A DNA stretch of 20,000 nt from Rhynchopus sp. YZ270_cl-10 (taxonomy: Eukaryota > Euglenozoa > Diplonemea > Diplonemida > Diplonemidae): NCBI GenBank assembly GCA_964035575.1, contig OZ037905.1, forward strand, positions 1 through 20,000. Direction: 5' to 3'. Within the stretch, counting starts at the first letter, position 1. Each line of letters starts with the position of its first letter. Below are positions 9,732 to 19,534 of the stretch, piece by piece. The notes under the pieces are model-generated. The model was given only the letters and a program-made list of their open reading frames with translations, did not search any database and was not told the DNA's origin. The translations under genes and the position numbers were made by a program.

Positions 9732-11076
9732 ATGCTCAAAAGTACAAAATTCCTTCGGGAATGGCTTCATAGGACATTTCCATAACCTGGACATGGGGGT
9801 CAGACTCCACTTTTGACCACCTAAAATTTGGTCATACACATGTATGAGACCCAAAAACCAGGATTTTTGACCAAAAAATTTTTCCCAGCAATTTTTGCCT
9901 ACAAAAAATCGAAAAAAAAAATTTTTGATTTTGGCTCTCCGGAGTCTGTGTGTGCTGTGATGGGGTCAATTTGCGCTGAGAAATGGGTATTTTTGACCTA
10001 AAATTCATGTATCAGTTTTTACATGATTTTTGGTGTTTTGGGGGTTTTAGGTGGGTTTTTTGGTCAGTACATAATGTGCAATGCTCAAAAGTACTAAATT
10101 CCTTCGACAATCGCTTCATAGGACATTTCCATAACCTGAACATGGGGGTCAGACACCACATTAGAGCAGCTAAAATTTGGTCATACACACGTATGAGACC
10201 CCAAAAACCAGGATTTTGACCAAAAAATTTTTCCCAGCAATTTTTGCCTACAAAAAATCGAAAAAAAAAATTTTTGATTTTGGGTCTCCGGAGTCTGTGT
10301 GTGCTGTGATGGGGTCAATTTGCGCTGAGAAATGGGTATTTTTGACCTAAAATTCATGTTTCAGTTTTTACATGTTTTTTGGTGTTTTTGGGGTATTGTG
10401 TGGGTTTTTTGGTCAGTACATAATGTGCAATGCTCAAAAGTACCAAATTCCTTCGCAATGGCTTCATAGGACATTTCCATAACCTGGACATGGGGGTCAG
10501 ACACCACATTAGAGCAGCTAAAATTTGGTCATACACACGTATGAGACCCCAAAAACCAGGATTTTGACCAAAAAATTTTTCCCAGCAATTTTTGCCTACA
10601 AAAAATCGAAAAAAAAAATTTTTGATTTTGGGTCTCCGGAGTCTGTGTGTGCTGTGATGGGGTCAATTTGCGCTGAGAAATGGGTATTTTTGACCTAAAA
10701 TTCATGTTTCAGTTTTTACATGATTTTTGGTGTTTTTGGGGTATTGTGTGGGTTTTTTGGTCAGTACATAATGTGCAATGCTCAAAAGTACAAAATTCCT
10801 TCGACAATCGCTTCATAGGACATTTCCATAACCTGGACATGGGGGTCAGACACCACTTTTGACCACCTGAAAATTGGTCATACACATGTATGATACCCCA
10901 AAAACCAGGATTTTTGACCAAAAAATTTTCCAAGCAATTTTTGCCTACAAAAAATCAAAAAAAAAAAATTTTGATTTTGGGTCTCTGGAGTCTGTGCGTG
11001 CTGTGGTGGGGTCAATTTGCACTGAGAAATGGGTATTTTTGACTTAAAATGCATGTATCAGTTTTTACATGATTTT
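9732..11076 (+). repeat. Four tandem ~349-bp subrepeats (B copy 1)
   Basis: Subrepeats start at ATGCTCAAAAGTA: 9732-10080, 10081-10429, 10430-10777 and 10778-11076 (the last is shortened to about 299 bp). Each carries ATAACCTGRACATGGGGGTC, AAATTTGGTCATACACAYGT, an A/T near-palindrome (AAAATCGAAAAA ... TTTTTGATTTT, for example 9903-9932) and GTCTGTGTGTGCTGTGATGG. The fourth copy is the most diverged (TCTCTGGAG, GTGCGTGCTGTG, ATGCATGTATC). Open frames of about 60-78 codons recur in each subrepeat on both strands and are shadows of the repeat. Confidence 0.95.
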
Positions 11077-11750
11077 AGAAAACAGAAAACCACCATATTT
11101 TTGACATTGATGACAGGCTTCCCAGCACAAGTCAGTATTTAGAACAGTGTCGTTGTTCATTGGAAGCACAACGATTATCGCTTGCCACACAACTTTGTCA
11201 AACATGGGAAGTCTCAAAATAAACGTGCCTTCCTTACGTTAAGATGTGTGGAAAATAGCCAAGCACACAAGTACCATTATTTTGACACTGGTAGCAGTCT
11301 TCCCCGGAGATGATAGTAAATAACATTGTGCAAACTGTGCAAACTTTCTTATAGTCATGCAAACCTGAAAAATTAATAGCGGCGGAGCAACCACACCACA
11401 ACCAGACAAGCTTGCTACATGTTGGCGAGCTTTCTTATCCCTGTGAGTAATTTTGCGGCGGATCCAAACAGCTTAACAACCACAGTCTCTTATGTGTCAA
11501 TATTAGCGGCGGAGCAAAATATCCTTCCTTAAACACACTGCTAAACTGCTAAATTTAGCAGTTTTTGTCCAAATATTTAGTGGGTAAATCCTGCTACATT
11601 TCAGTGACCTTTTCTGATAATCTTTTACTGTATCAGTCATGTCAGCAGCATGTATCAATAATTCGCGGCGTAGCAACGTGCCTCAAAACTACATCCTCCC
11701 TCATTTTTTCGACTTTTCCGTGTCATTTCAGGTTTTCTATGAATGAATAG
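11077..11750 (+). other. B-unit middle with diverged short repeats, no gene seen
   Basis: Two diverged direct repeats of about 65 bp lie about 180 bp apart: 11089-11153 (CACCATATTTTTGACATTGA...) and 11270-11333 (TACCATTATTTTGACACTGG...). From about 11378 there are several copies of a degenerate motif, GCGGCGGAGC (11378, 11454, 11504 and 11664), with CAACCACA-type and GGCGAGCTTTCTT parts. A perfect 22-bp palindrome, AAACTGCTAAA followed by its reverse complement, sits at 11543-11564. The stretch 11630-11750 aligns with A 5740-5860. Confidence 0.75.
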
Positions 11751-12172
11751 GCTAGCTATTTCCCTCCCTCCCGCCAGAGCCCGAGGGATCCCTTGAGGGA
11801 GGTCAGGGCAGCCCGAGGGCCGAAGGCCCGAGGGCGCCCTGACCTCCCGAAAGGGAATCCCGAGGGCCAAGGGAGGGAGGGATGTAGCTTTGTGACCCGA
11901 AGAGGTCGTTTTCTGCAAACAAGCGCTTTTGTGGTGTTTTGTGTACAAACACGTACGTTTTTCGGCCCACGTGGGTACCATCGTTTGTGGCCCACGGACG
12001 CCCAAAAGCATGCGAATACGCTTTTCGAGTCGCAGAAACCAGGTTGTGGGCCGTTTTAAAAAGTTTTTGGCCGGTTTCAGTCACCAAAACGCACATTCTC
12101 TCGCGGGAATTTTTGGTGCTCTCAAGGGAATCCTCTTAGCTCTCAAGGGAATCCCTTGAGACCTCTGGAGGG
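11751..12172 (+). mobile_element. GC-rich foldback-like insertion, B copy 1
   Basis: A segment of about 420 bp, more GC-rich than its AT-rich surroundings. The left part (11761-11882) is an imperfect inverted repeat with arms of about 60 bp around a GAA loop (11822-11824). Its outer end resembles the inverted right end: CCCTCCCGCCAGAG...GGGATCCCTTGAG on the left, and CCCTCCAGAG...GGGATTCCCTTGAG when the right end is read on the minus strand. The right end holds CTCAAGGGAATCCCTTGAG, a perfect palindrome with a one-base centre, at 12142-12160. A units lack the segment (GAATTTTAGGTTACA near 5856-5869), which supports an insertion in B. No transposase frame is visible and no clear target-site duplication, so the type (MITE or foldback) is inference. 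Confidence 0.6.
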
Positions 12173-12287
12173 TTACAAACATTATTTCTGCATTTGCTGA
12201 ATGATACTAATCTTTTCAACATTAATTCGCGGCGGAGCCAAATACCTCACAACCATCCTGCCACATTTTAGCGAGCTTTCTTCTAGT

Positions 12288-12415
12288 GCGGGTTTGCGGG
12301 TTTGCGGGTTTGCGGGTTTGCGGGTTTGCGGGTTTGCGGGTTTGCGGGTTTACGGGTTTGCGGGTTTGCGGGTTTGCGGGTTTGCGGGTTTGCGGGTTTG
12401 CGGGTTTGCGGGTTT
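12288..12415 (+). repeat. Octamer array, 16 units
   Basis: 128 bp of GGGTTTGC with one TTTACGGG variant (A at 12352, ninth unit). It lies between B copies 1 and 2. Confidence 0.98.
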
Positions 12416-13041
12416 CTAGTTATTACGGAATAGAGGGCTTGCTTTTGGCATCTCATCTTTCATGGCGGTTTGCTACTTCCGAGTGATTCTGATATGATAC
12501 TCCAGTAGTATGGGGCCCAGAAACGACAGCCCCGACCGGGGGCCTCAGTCCCCAGGATCTGGGAATATCTAAAATGTGTGCGGCATTTCACGGCTATTTT
12601 TGTGAGTAAAATTGCGATATTTTGTGTTTCTGAGGTACTGGGTGTATATGTTATAAAAATTTCAAAAAACGAGATAACCATGAAATATGGCCAGTATCCC
12701 CATAAAATGAGGCTATTGCGACCCTGGAGGCCCACTTTTGACACTTAGGGCCAAATTTAGGTGTGTAAGAGTATCGGCTTGAAAATATTTTTTTTCGTGA
12801 TTTTTGGGGTCATTTTCTGGCTGGGAAAATTGGGCCACATATAACTACAACTGCTCAAAAGGTCAAATCAGTGGCTTTAAATGACTCATTGGGCATTTTT
12901 ATGACCTGGACATGGGGGTCAGATTCCATTTTTAACATGATTAAAATTGGTCACAAGACCCTGAGAGAAAACCCAAGGTCAAATTGACCTTGAGTACCAG
13001 GTCAAATTTGTGTGGAAAAATTTTTCAGTACCTAATTTCTG

Positions 13042-14386
13042 ATGCTCAAAAGTACAAAATTCCTTCGGGAATGGCTTCATAGGACATTTCCATAACCTGG
13101 ACATGGGGGTCAGACTCCACTTTTGACCACCTAAAATTTGGTCATACACATGTATGAGACCCAAAAACCAGGATTTTTGACCAAAAAATTTTTCCCAGCA
13201 ATTTTTGCCTACAAAAAATCGAAAAAAAAAATTTTTGATTTTGGCTCTCCGGAGTCTGTGTGTGCTGTGATGGGGTCAATTTGCGCTGAGAAATGGGTAT
13301 TTTTGACCTAAAATTCATGTATCAGTTTTTACATGATTTTTGGTGTTTTGGGGGTTTTAGGTGGGTTTTTTGGTCAGTACATAATGTGCAATGCTCAAAA
13401 GTACTAAATTCCTTCGACAATCGCTTCATAGGACATTTCCATAACCTGAACATGGGGGTCAGACACCACATTAGAGCAGCTAAAATTTGGTCATACACAC
13501 GTATGAGACCCCAAAAACCAGGATTTTGACCAAAAAATTTTTCCCAGCAATTTTTGCCTACAAAAAATCGAAAAAAAAAATTTTTGATTTTGGGTCTCCG
13601 GAGTCTGTGTGTGCTGTGATGGGGTCAATTTGCGCTGAGAAATGGGTATTTTTGACCTAAAATTCATGTTTCAGTTTTTACATGTTTTTTGGTGTTTTTG
13701 GGGTATTGTGTGGGTTTTTTGGTCAGTACATAATGTGCAATGCTCAAAAGTACCAAATTCCTTCGCAATGGCTTCATAGGACATTTCCATAACCTGGACA
13801 TGGGGGTCAGACACCACATTAGAGCAGCTAAAATTTGGTCATACACACGTATGAGACCCCAAAAACCAGGATTTTGACCAAAAAATTTTTCCCAGCAATT
13901 TTTGCCTACAAAAAATCGAAAAAAAAAATTTTTGATTTTGGGTCTCCGGAGTCTGTGTGTGCTGTGATGGGGTCAATTTGCGCTGAGAAATGGGTATTTT
14001 TGACCTAAAATTCATGTTTCAGTTTTTACATGATTTTTGGTGTTTTTGGGGTATTGTGTGGGTTTTTTGGTCAGTACATAATGTGCAATGCTCAAAAGTA
14101 CAAAATTCCTTCGACAATCGCTTCATAGGACATTTCCATAACCTGGACATGGGGGTCAGACACCACTTTTGACCACCTGAAAATTGGTCATACACATGTA
14201 TGATACCCCAAAAACCAGGATTTTTGACCAAAAAATTTTCCAAGCAATTTTTGCCTACAAAAAATCAAAAAAAAAAAATTTTGATTTTGGGTCTCTGGAG
14301 TCTGTGCGTGCTGTGGTGGGGTCAATTTGCACTGAGAAATGGGTATTTTTGACTTAAAATGCATGTATCAGTTTTTACATGATTTT
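13042..14386 (+). repeat. Four tandem ~349-bp subrepeats (B copy 2)
   Basis: The same four-copy block as 9732-11076, shifted by 3310 with no difference that I noticed. It serves as the reference for the rearranged block in B copy 3. Confidence 0.95.
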
Positions 14387-15060
14387 AGAAAACAGAAAAC
14401 CACCATATTTTTGACATTGATGACAGGCTTCCCAGCACAAGTCAGTATTTAGAACAGTGTCGTTGTTCATTGGAAGCACAACGATTATCGCTTGCCACAC
14501 AACTTTGTCAAACATGGGAAGTCTCAAAATAAACGTGCCTTCCTTACGTTAAGATGTGTGGAAAATAGCCAAGCACACAAGTACCATTATTTTGACACTG
14601 GTAGCAGTCTTCCCCGGAGATGATAGTAAATAACATTGTGCAAACTGTGCAAACTTTCTTATAGTCATGCAAACCTGAAAAATTAATAGCGGCGGAGCAA
14701 CCACACCACAACCAGACAAGCTTGCTACATGTTGGCGAGCTTTCTTATCCCTGTGAGTAATTTTGCGGCGGATCCAAACAGCTTAACAACCACAGTCTCT
14801 TATGTGTCAATATTAGCGGCGGAGCAAAATATCCTTCCTTAAACACACTGCTAAACTGCTAAATTTAGCAGTTTTTGTCCAAATATTTAGTGGGTAAATC
14901 CTGCTACATTTCAGTGACCTTTTCTGATAATCTTTTACTGTATCAGTCATGTCAGCAGCATGTATCAATAATTCGCGGCGTAGCAACGTGCCTCAAAACT
15001 ACATCCTCCCTCATTTTTTCGACTTTTCCGTGTCATTTCAGGTTTTCTATGAATGAATAG

Positions 15061-15482
15061 GCTAGCTATTTCCCTCCCTCCCGCCAGAGCCCGAGGGATC
15101 CCTTGAGGGAGGTCAGGGCAGCCCGAGGGCCGAAGGCCCGAGGGCGCCCTGACCTCCCGAAAGGGAATCCCGAGGGCCAAGGGAGGGAGGGATGTAGCTT
15201 TGTGACCCGAAGAGGTCGTTTTCTGCAAACAAGCGCTTTTGTGGTGTTTTGTGTACAAACACGTACGTTTTTCGGCCCACGTGGGTACCATCGTTTGTGG
15301 CCCACGGACGCCCAAAAGCATGCGAATACGCTTTTCGAGTCGCAGAAACCAGGTTGTGGGCCGTTTTAAAAAGTTTTTGGCCGGTTTCAGTCACCAAAAC
15401 GCACATTCTCTCGCGGGAATTTTTGGTGCTCTCAAGGGAATCCTCTTAGCTCTCAAGGGAATCCCTTGAGACCTCTGGAGGG
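15061..15482 (+). mobile_element. GC-rich foldback-like insertion, B copy 2
   Basis: A copy of the 11751-12172 element. The long hairpin is at 15071-15192 and the right-end palindrome at 15452-15470. The position within the unit is the same, so the element was inserted before the B units were duplicated; it did not move in separately. Confidence 0.6.
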
Positions 15483-15597
15483 TTACAAACATTATTTCTG
15501 CATTTGCTGAATGATACTAATCTTTTCAACATTAATTCGCGGCGGAGCCAAATACCTCACAACCATCCTGCCACATTTTAGCGAGCTTTCTTCTAGT

Positions 15598-15725
15598 GCG
15601 GGTTTGCGGGTTTGCGGGTTTGCGGGTTTGCGGGTTTGCGGGTTTGCGGGTTTGCGGGTTTACGGGTTTGCGGGTTTGCGGGTTTGCGGGTTTGCGGGTT
15701 TGCGGGTTTGCGGGTTTGCGGGTTT
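15598..15725 (+). repeat. Octamer array, 16 units
   Basis: 128 bp, the same length as the array at 12288-12415 and with the same TTTACGGG variant in the ninth unit (A at 15662). The array and body were therefore copied together as one higher-order unit. Confidence 0.98.
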
Positions 15726-16351
15726 CTAGTTATTACGGAATAGAGGGCTTGCTTTTGGCATCTCATCTTTCATGGCGGTTTGCTACTTCCGAGTGATTCT
15801 GATATGATACTCCAGTAGTATGGGGCCCAGAAACGACAGCCCCGACCGGGGGCCTCAGTCCCCAGGATCTGGGAATATCTAAAATGTGTGCGGCATTTCA
15901 CGGCTATTTTTGTGAGTAAAATTGCGATATTTTGTGTTTCTGAGGTACTGGGTGTATATGTTATAAAAATTTCAAAAAACGAGATAACCATGAAATATGG
16001 CCAGTATCCCCATAAAATGAGGCTATTGCGACCCTGGAGGCCCACTTTTGACACTTAGGGCCAAATTTAGGTGTGTAAGAGTATCGGCTTGAAAATATTT
16101 TTTTTCGTGATTTTTGGGGTCATTTTCTGGCTGGGAAAATTGGGCCACATATAACTACAACTGCTCAAAAGGTCAAATCAGTGGCTTTAAATGACTCATT
16201 GGGCATTTTTATGACCTGGACATGGGGGTCAGATTCCATTTTTAACATGATTAAAATTGGTCACAAGACCCTGAGAGAAAACCCAAGGTCAAATTGACCT
16301 TGAGTACCAGGTCAAATTTGTGTGGAAAAATTTTTCAGTACCTAATTTCTG

Positions 16352-17690
16352 ATGCTCAAAAGTACAAAATTCCTTCGGGAATGGCTTCATAGGACATTTC
16401 CATAACCTGGACATGGGGGTCAGACTCCACTTTTGACCACCTAAAATTTGGTCATACACATGTATGAGACCCAAAAACCAGGATTTTTGACCAAAAAATT
16501 TTTCCCAGCAATTTTTGCCTACAAAAAATCGAAAAAAAAAATTTTTGATTTTGGCTCTCCGGAGTCTGTGTGTGCTGTGATGGGGTCAATTTGCGCTGAG
16601 AAATGGGTATTTTTGACCTAAAATTCATGTATCAGTTTTTACATGATTTTTGGTGTTTTGGGGGTTTTAGGTGGGTTTTTTGGTCAGTACATAATGTGCA
16701 ATGCTCAAAAGTACAAAATTCCTTCGACAATCGCTTCATAGGACATTTCCATAACCTGAACATGGGGGTCAGACACCACATTAGAGCAGCTAAAATTTGG
16801 TCATACACACGTATGAGACCCCAAAAACCAGGATTTTGACCAAAAAATTTTTCCCAGCAATTTTTGCCTACAAAAAATCGAAAAAAAAAATTTTTGATTT
16901 TGGGTCTCCGGAGTCTGTGTGTGCTGTGATGGGGTCAATTTGCGCTGAGAAATGGGTATTTTTGACCTAAAATTCATGTTTCAGTTTTTACATGTTTTTT
17001 GGTGTTTTTGGGGTATTGTGTGGGTTTTTTGGTCAGTACATAATGTGCTCAAAAGTACCAAATTCCTTCGCAATGGCTTCATAGGACATTTCCATAACCT
17101 GGACATGGGGGTCAGACACCACTTTTGACCACCTGAAAATTGGTCATACACATGTATGATACCCCAAAAACCAGGATTTTGACCAAAAAATTTTTCCCAG
17201 CAATTTTTGCCTGCAAAAAATCGAAAAAAAAAATTTTTGATTTTGGCTCTCCGGAGTCTGTGTGTGCTGTGATGGGGTCAATTTGCGCTGAGAAATGGGT
17301 ATTTTTGACCTAAAATTCATGTTTCAGTTTTTACATGTTTTTTGGTGTTTTTGGGGTATTGTGTGGGTTTTTTGGTCAGTACATAATGTGCAATGCTCAA
17401 AAGTACCAAATTCCTTCGCAATGGCTTCATAGGACATTTCCATAACCTGGACATGGGGGTCAGACACCACTTTTGACCACCTGAAAATTGGTCATACACA
17501 TGTATGATACCCCAAAAACCAGGATTTTTGACCAAAAAATTTTCCAAGCAATTTTTGCCTACAAAAAATCAAAAAAAAAAAATTTTGATTTTGGGTCTCT
17601 GGAGTCTGTGCGTGCTGTGGTGGGGTCAATTTGCACTGAGAAATGGGTATTTTTGACTTAAAATGCATGTATCAGTTTTTACATGATTTT
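16352..17690 (+). repeat. Four tandem subrepeats, mosaic version (B copy 3)
   Basis: Copies start at about 16352, 16701, 17046 and 17393. The third copy starts like the usual third copy (CCAAATTCCTTCGCAATGG). It then reads like the fourth (CACTTTTGACCACCTGAAAA, TGTATGATACC), then like the first (TTTTGGCTCTCCGG). The fourth copy here starts with third-copy sequence. Such switching fits gene conversion or unequal exchange among the subrepeats. Confidence 0.9.
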
Positions 17691-18364
17691 AGAAAACAGA
17701 AAACCACCATATTTTTGACATTGATGACAGGCTTCCCAGCACAAGTCAGTATTTAGAACAGTGTCGTTGTTCATTGGAAGCACAACGATTATCGCTTGCC
17801 ACACAACTTTGTCAAACATGGGAAGTCTCAAAATAAACGTGCCTTCCTTACGTTAAGATGTGTGGAAAATAGCCAAGCACACAAGTACCATTATTTTGAC
17901 ACTGGTAGCAGTCTTCCCCGGAGATGATAGTAAATAACATTGTGCAAACTGTGCAAACTTTCTTATAGTCATGCAAACCTGAAAAATTAATAGCGGCGGA
18001 GCAACCACACCACAACCAGACAAGCTTGCTACATGTTGGCGAGCTTTCTTATCCCTGTGAGTAATTTTGCGGCGGATCCAAACAGCTTAACAACCACAGT
18101 CTCTTATGTGTCAATATTAGCGGCGGAGCAAAATATCCTTCCTTAAACACACTGCTAAACTGCTAAATTTAGCAGTTTTTGTCCAAATATTTAGTGGGTA
18201 AATCCTGCTACATTTCAGTGACCTTTTCTGATAATCTTTTACTGTATCAGTCATGTCAGCAGCATGTATCAATAATTCGCGGCGTAGCAACGTGCCTCAA
18301 AACTACATCCTCCCTCATTTTTTCGACTTTTCCGTGTCATTTCAGGTTTTCTATGAATGAATAG

Positions 18365-18786
18365 GCTAGCTATTTCCCTCCCTCCCGCCAGAGCCCGAGG
18401 GATCCCTTGAGGGAGGTCAGGGCAGCCCGAGGGCCGAAGGCCCGAGGGCGCCCTGACCTCCCGAAAGGGAATCCCGAGGGCCAAGGGAGGGAGGGATGTA
18501 GCTTTGTGACCCGAAGAGGTCGTTTTCTGCAAACAAGCGCTTTTGTGGTGTTTTGTGTACAAACACGTACGTTTTTCGGCCCACGTGGGTACCATCGTTT
18601 GTGGCCCACGGACGCCCAAAAGCATGCGAATACGCTTTTCGAGTCGCAGAAACCAGGTTGTGGGCCGTTTTAAAAAGTTTTTGGCCGGTTTCAGTCACCA
18701 AAACGCACATTCTCTCGCGGGAATTTTTGGTGCTCTCAAGGGAATCCTCTTAGCTCTCAAGGGAATCCCTTGAGACCTCTGGAGGG
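18365..18786 (+). mobile_element. GC-rich foldback-like insertion, B copy 3
   Basis: The third copy of the 420-bp GC-rich segment, with the long hairpin at 18375-18496 and the right-end palindrome at 18756-18774. I noticed no internal difference from the other two copies. Confidence 0.6.
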
Positions 18787-18905
18787 TTACAAACATCATT
18801 TCTGCATTTGCTGAATGATACTAATCTTTTCAACATTAATTCGCGGCGGAGCCAAATACCTCACAACAAACCACACCATCCTGCCACATTTTAGCGAGCT
18901 TTCTT

Positions 18906-19295
18906 CTAGTACGGGTTTGCGGGTTTGCGGGTTTGCGGGTTTGCGGGTTTGCGGGTTTGCGGGTTTGCGGGTTTGCAACCATCAAAGGGGCAGAACACCC
19001 GATCCGCATTGATGTGTCCCAGCTTGGTAGCCAGGGGGGCGGTGGTGGTGGTGTTGGTGGGGATGATGCCATCCAAATGCGCTGTGTCCAGCACTGCCTG
19101 CCGAGCCTCCTTCCTCATCTTCTCTGCCATCCCCTCCTTGGTCTTCCCCACCTCCGGGACAAGCTCCACTGCCTCAAAGTGAGAGTCACAGAGAGCGATG
19201 ACGACCGTGGGAAGTTTCGCTTGGAAGCTCTCCGCGTACGACTTGGCGACTCTTTTGCTACCAGGGGTGATGCGCACGAGGGGGTTCTCTTCCCC
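18906..19295 (-). CDS. Candidate exon of an unrecognised host gene, 3' end in satellite
   Basis: The minus strand is open from a TGA at about 19304 to a TAG at 18906-18908. Codons from about 19295 to 18977 strongly prefer G or C in the third position (for example GTC GTC ATC, GAG GTG GGG AAG ACC AAG GAG), as in real coding DNA. The about 106 residues include ALCDSHFEAVELVPE, a lysine/glutamate-rich stretch (KEGMAEKMRKEARQ), a threonine run (TNTTTT) and a closing VFCPFDGC. I recognise no family. The last 22 residues come from the octamer array (KPANPQTR repeats), so the natural C-terminus is probably lost, or the exon ends earlier at an unseen splice site. The left exon edge at 19295 (after an AG) is a guess, as that acceptor lacks a clear pyrimidine tract. 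Confidence 0.45.
   Translation of the reverse strand, partial: GEENPLVRITPGSKRVAKSYAESFQAKLPTVVIALCDSHFEAVELVPEVGKTKEGMAEKMRKEARQAVLDTAHLDGIIPTNTTTTAPLATKLGHINADRVFCPFDGCKPANPQTRKPANPQTRKPANPY
18911..18976 (+). repeat. Terminal octamer array, about 8 units, truncated
   Basis: The array starts with a variant ACGGGTTT unit (A at 18911 where the other B arrays have G) and runs 66 bp. It stops inside a unit at GGGTTTGC|AACCATC. The post-array flank TTTCTARTTATTACGG found at all the other arrays is missing, so the satellite cluster ends here. Confidence 0.95.
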
Positions 19296-19534
19296 CTCGT
19301 GTCATCCCTCCGGTCCATCGGCGCACTCGCTCGCTCGCCCCTTCCAGCCACCGCCACCCCCTCCGTACGCGGCACAGTCCCCGCAGCAGACCCACCCCCA
19401 GCACCTCCGCGTCCCGAACTAGCGCGCAACCCAAAACATGTGGCGCTGACCTCCCAAGCTCAGACCCCACAAAAACCAGAACCCAGATGGCCACACACTG
19501 CAAAGCACCTCTCAACGCATCGGCGACCCTGAAC
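19296..19534 (-). other. Probable intron or non-coding GC-rich DNA
   Basis: A GC-rich stretch between two candidate minus-strand exons, with stops in the exon phase and no codon pattern that I could support. A 199-codon plus-strand open frame crosses it (18933-19532), but it starts in the octamer array and its composition (Pro/Ala-rich tail) looks like a shadow. Confidence 0.3.

Larger units (their letters stand above)
9105..12287 (+). repeat. B-type satellite unit body, copy 1
   Basis: A 3183-bp body repeated at 12416-15597 and, with rearrangement, at 15726-18910. Parts: post-array flank and head (9105-9731), four tandem subrepeats of about 349 bp (9732-11076), a diverged pair of about 180-bp repeats and short degenerate motifs (11077-11750), a GC-rich foldback-like element (11751-12172), and a short tail ending TTTTAGCGAGCTTTCTTCT before the next array. 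It differs from copy 2 by one extra G near 9606 (six Gs against five). Short open frames occur on both strands, for example 11655-12011 minus, but none resembles a known protein. Confidence 0.95.
12416..15597 (+). repeat. B-type satellite unit body, copy 2
   Basis: A 3182-bp body that matches copy 1 apart from one G missing in the run near 12917. Subrepeats are at 13042-14386 (starts 13042, 13391, 13740 and 14088), the 22-bp palindrome at 14853-14874 and the 19-bp palindrome CAAGGTCAAATTGACCTTG at 12974-12992. No gene is recognised; its short open frames repeat those of copy 1. Confidence 0.95.
15726..18910 (+). repeat. B-type satellite unit body, copy 3 (rearranged)
   Basis: A 3185-bp body. 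It matches copy 2 up to the subrepeat block, then differs. There is A at 16714 for T; a 5-bp loss at about 17047 (GTGCTC for GTGCAATGCTC); a mosaic of subrepeat variants from 17046 to about 17500; T to C in AACATCATTTCTG near 18796; and 9 extra bases near 18867 (ACAACAAACCACACCATCC for ACAACCATCC). The 22-bp palindrome is at 18157-18178. No gene is recognised. Confidence 0.95.

Noticed and set aside
11655-12159. Overlapping open frames on both strands within the GC-rich B element (up to 118 codons)
   Set aside because: They overlap in several frames of a hairpin-rich GC-rich segment, lack recognisable domains, and recur only because the units are copies.
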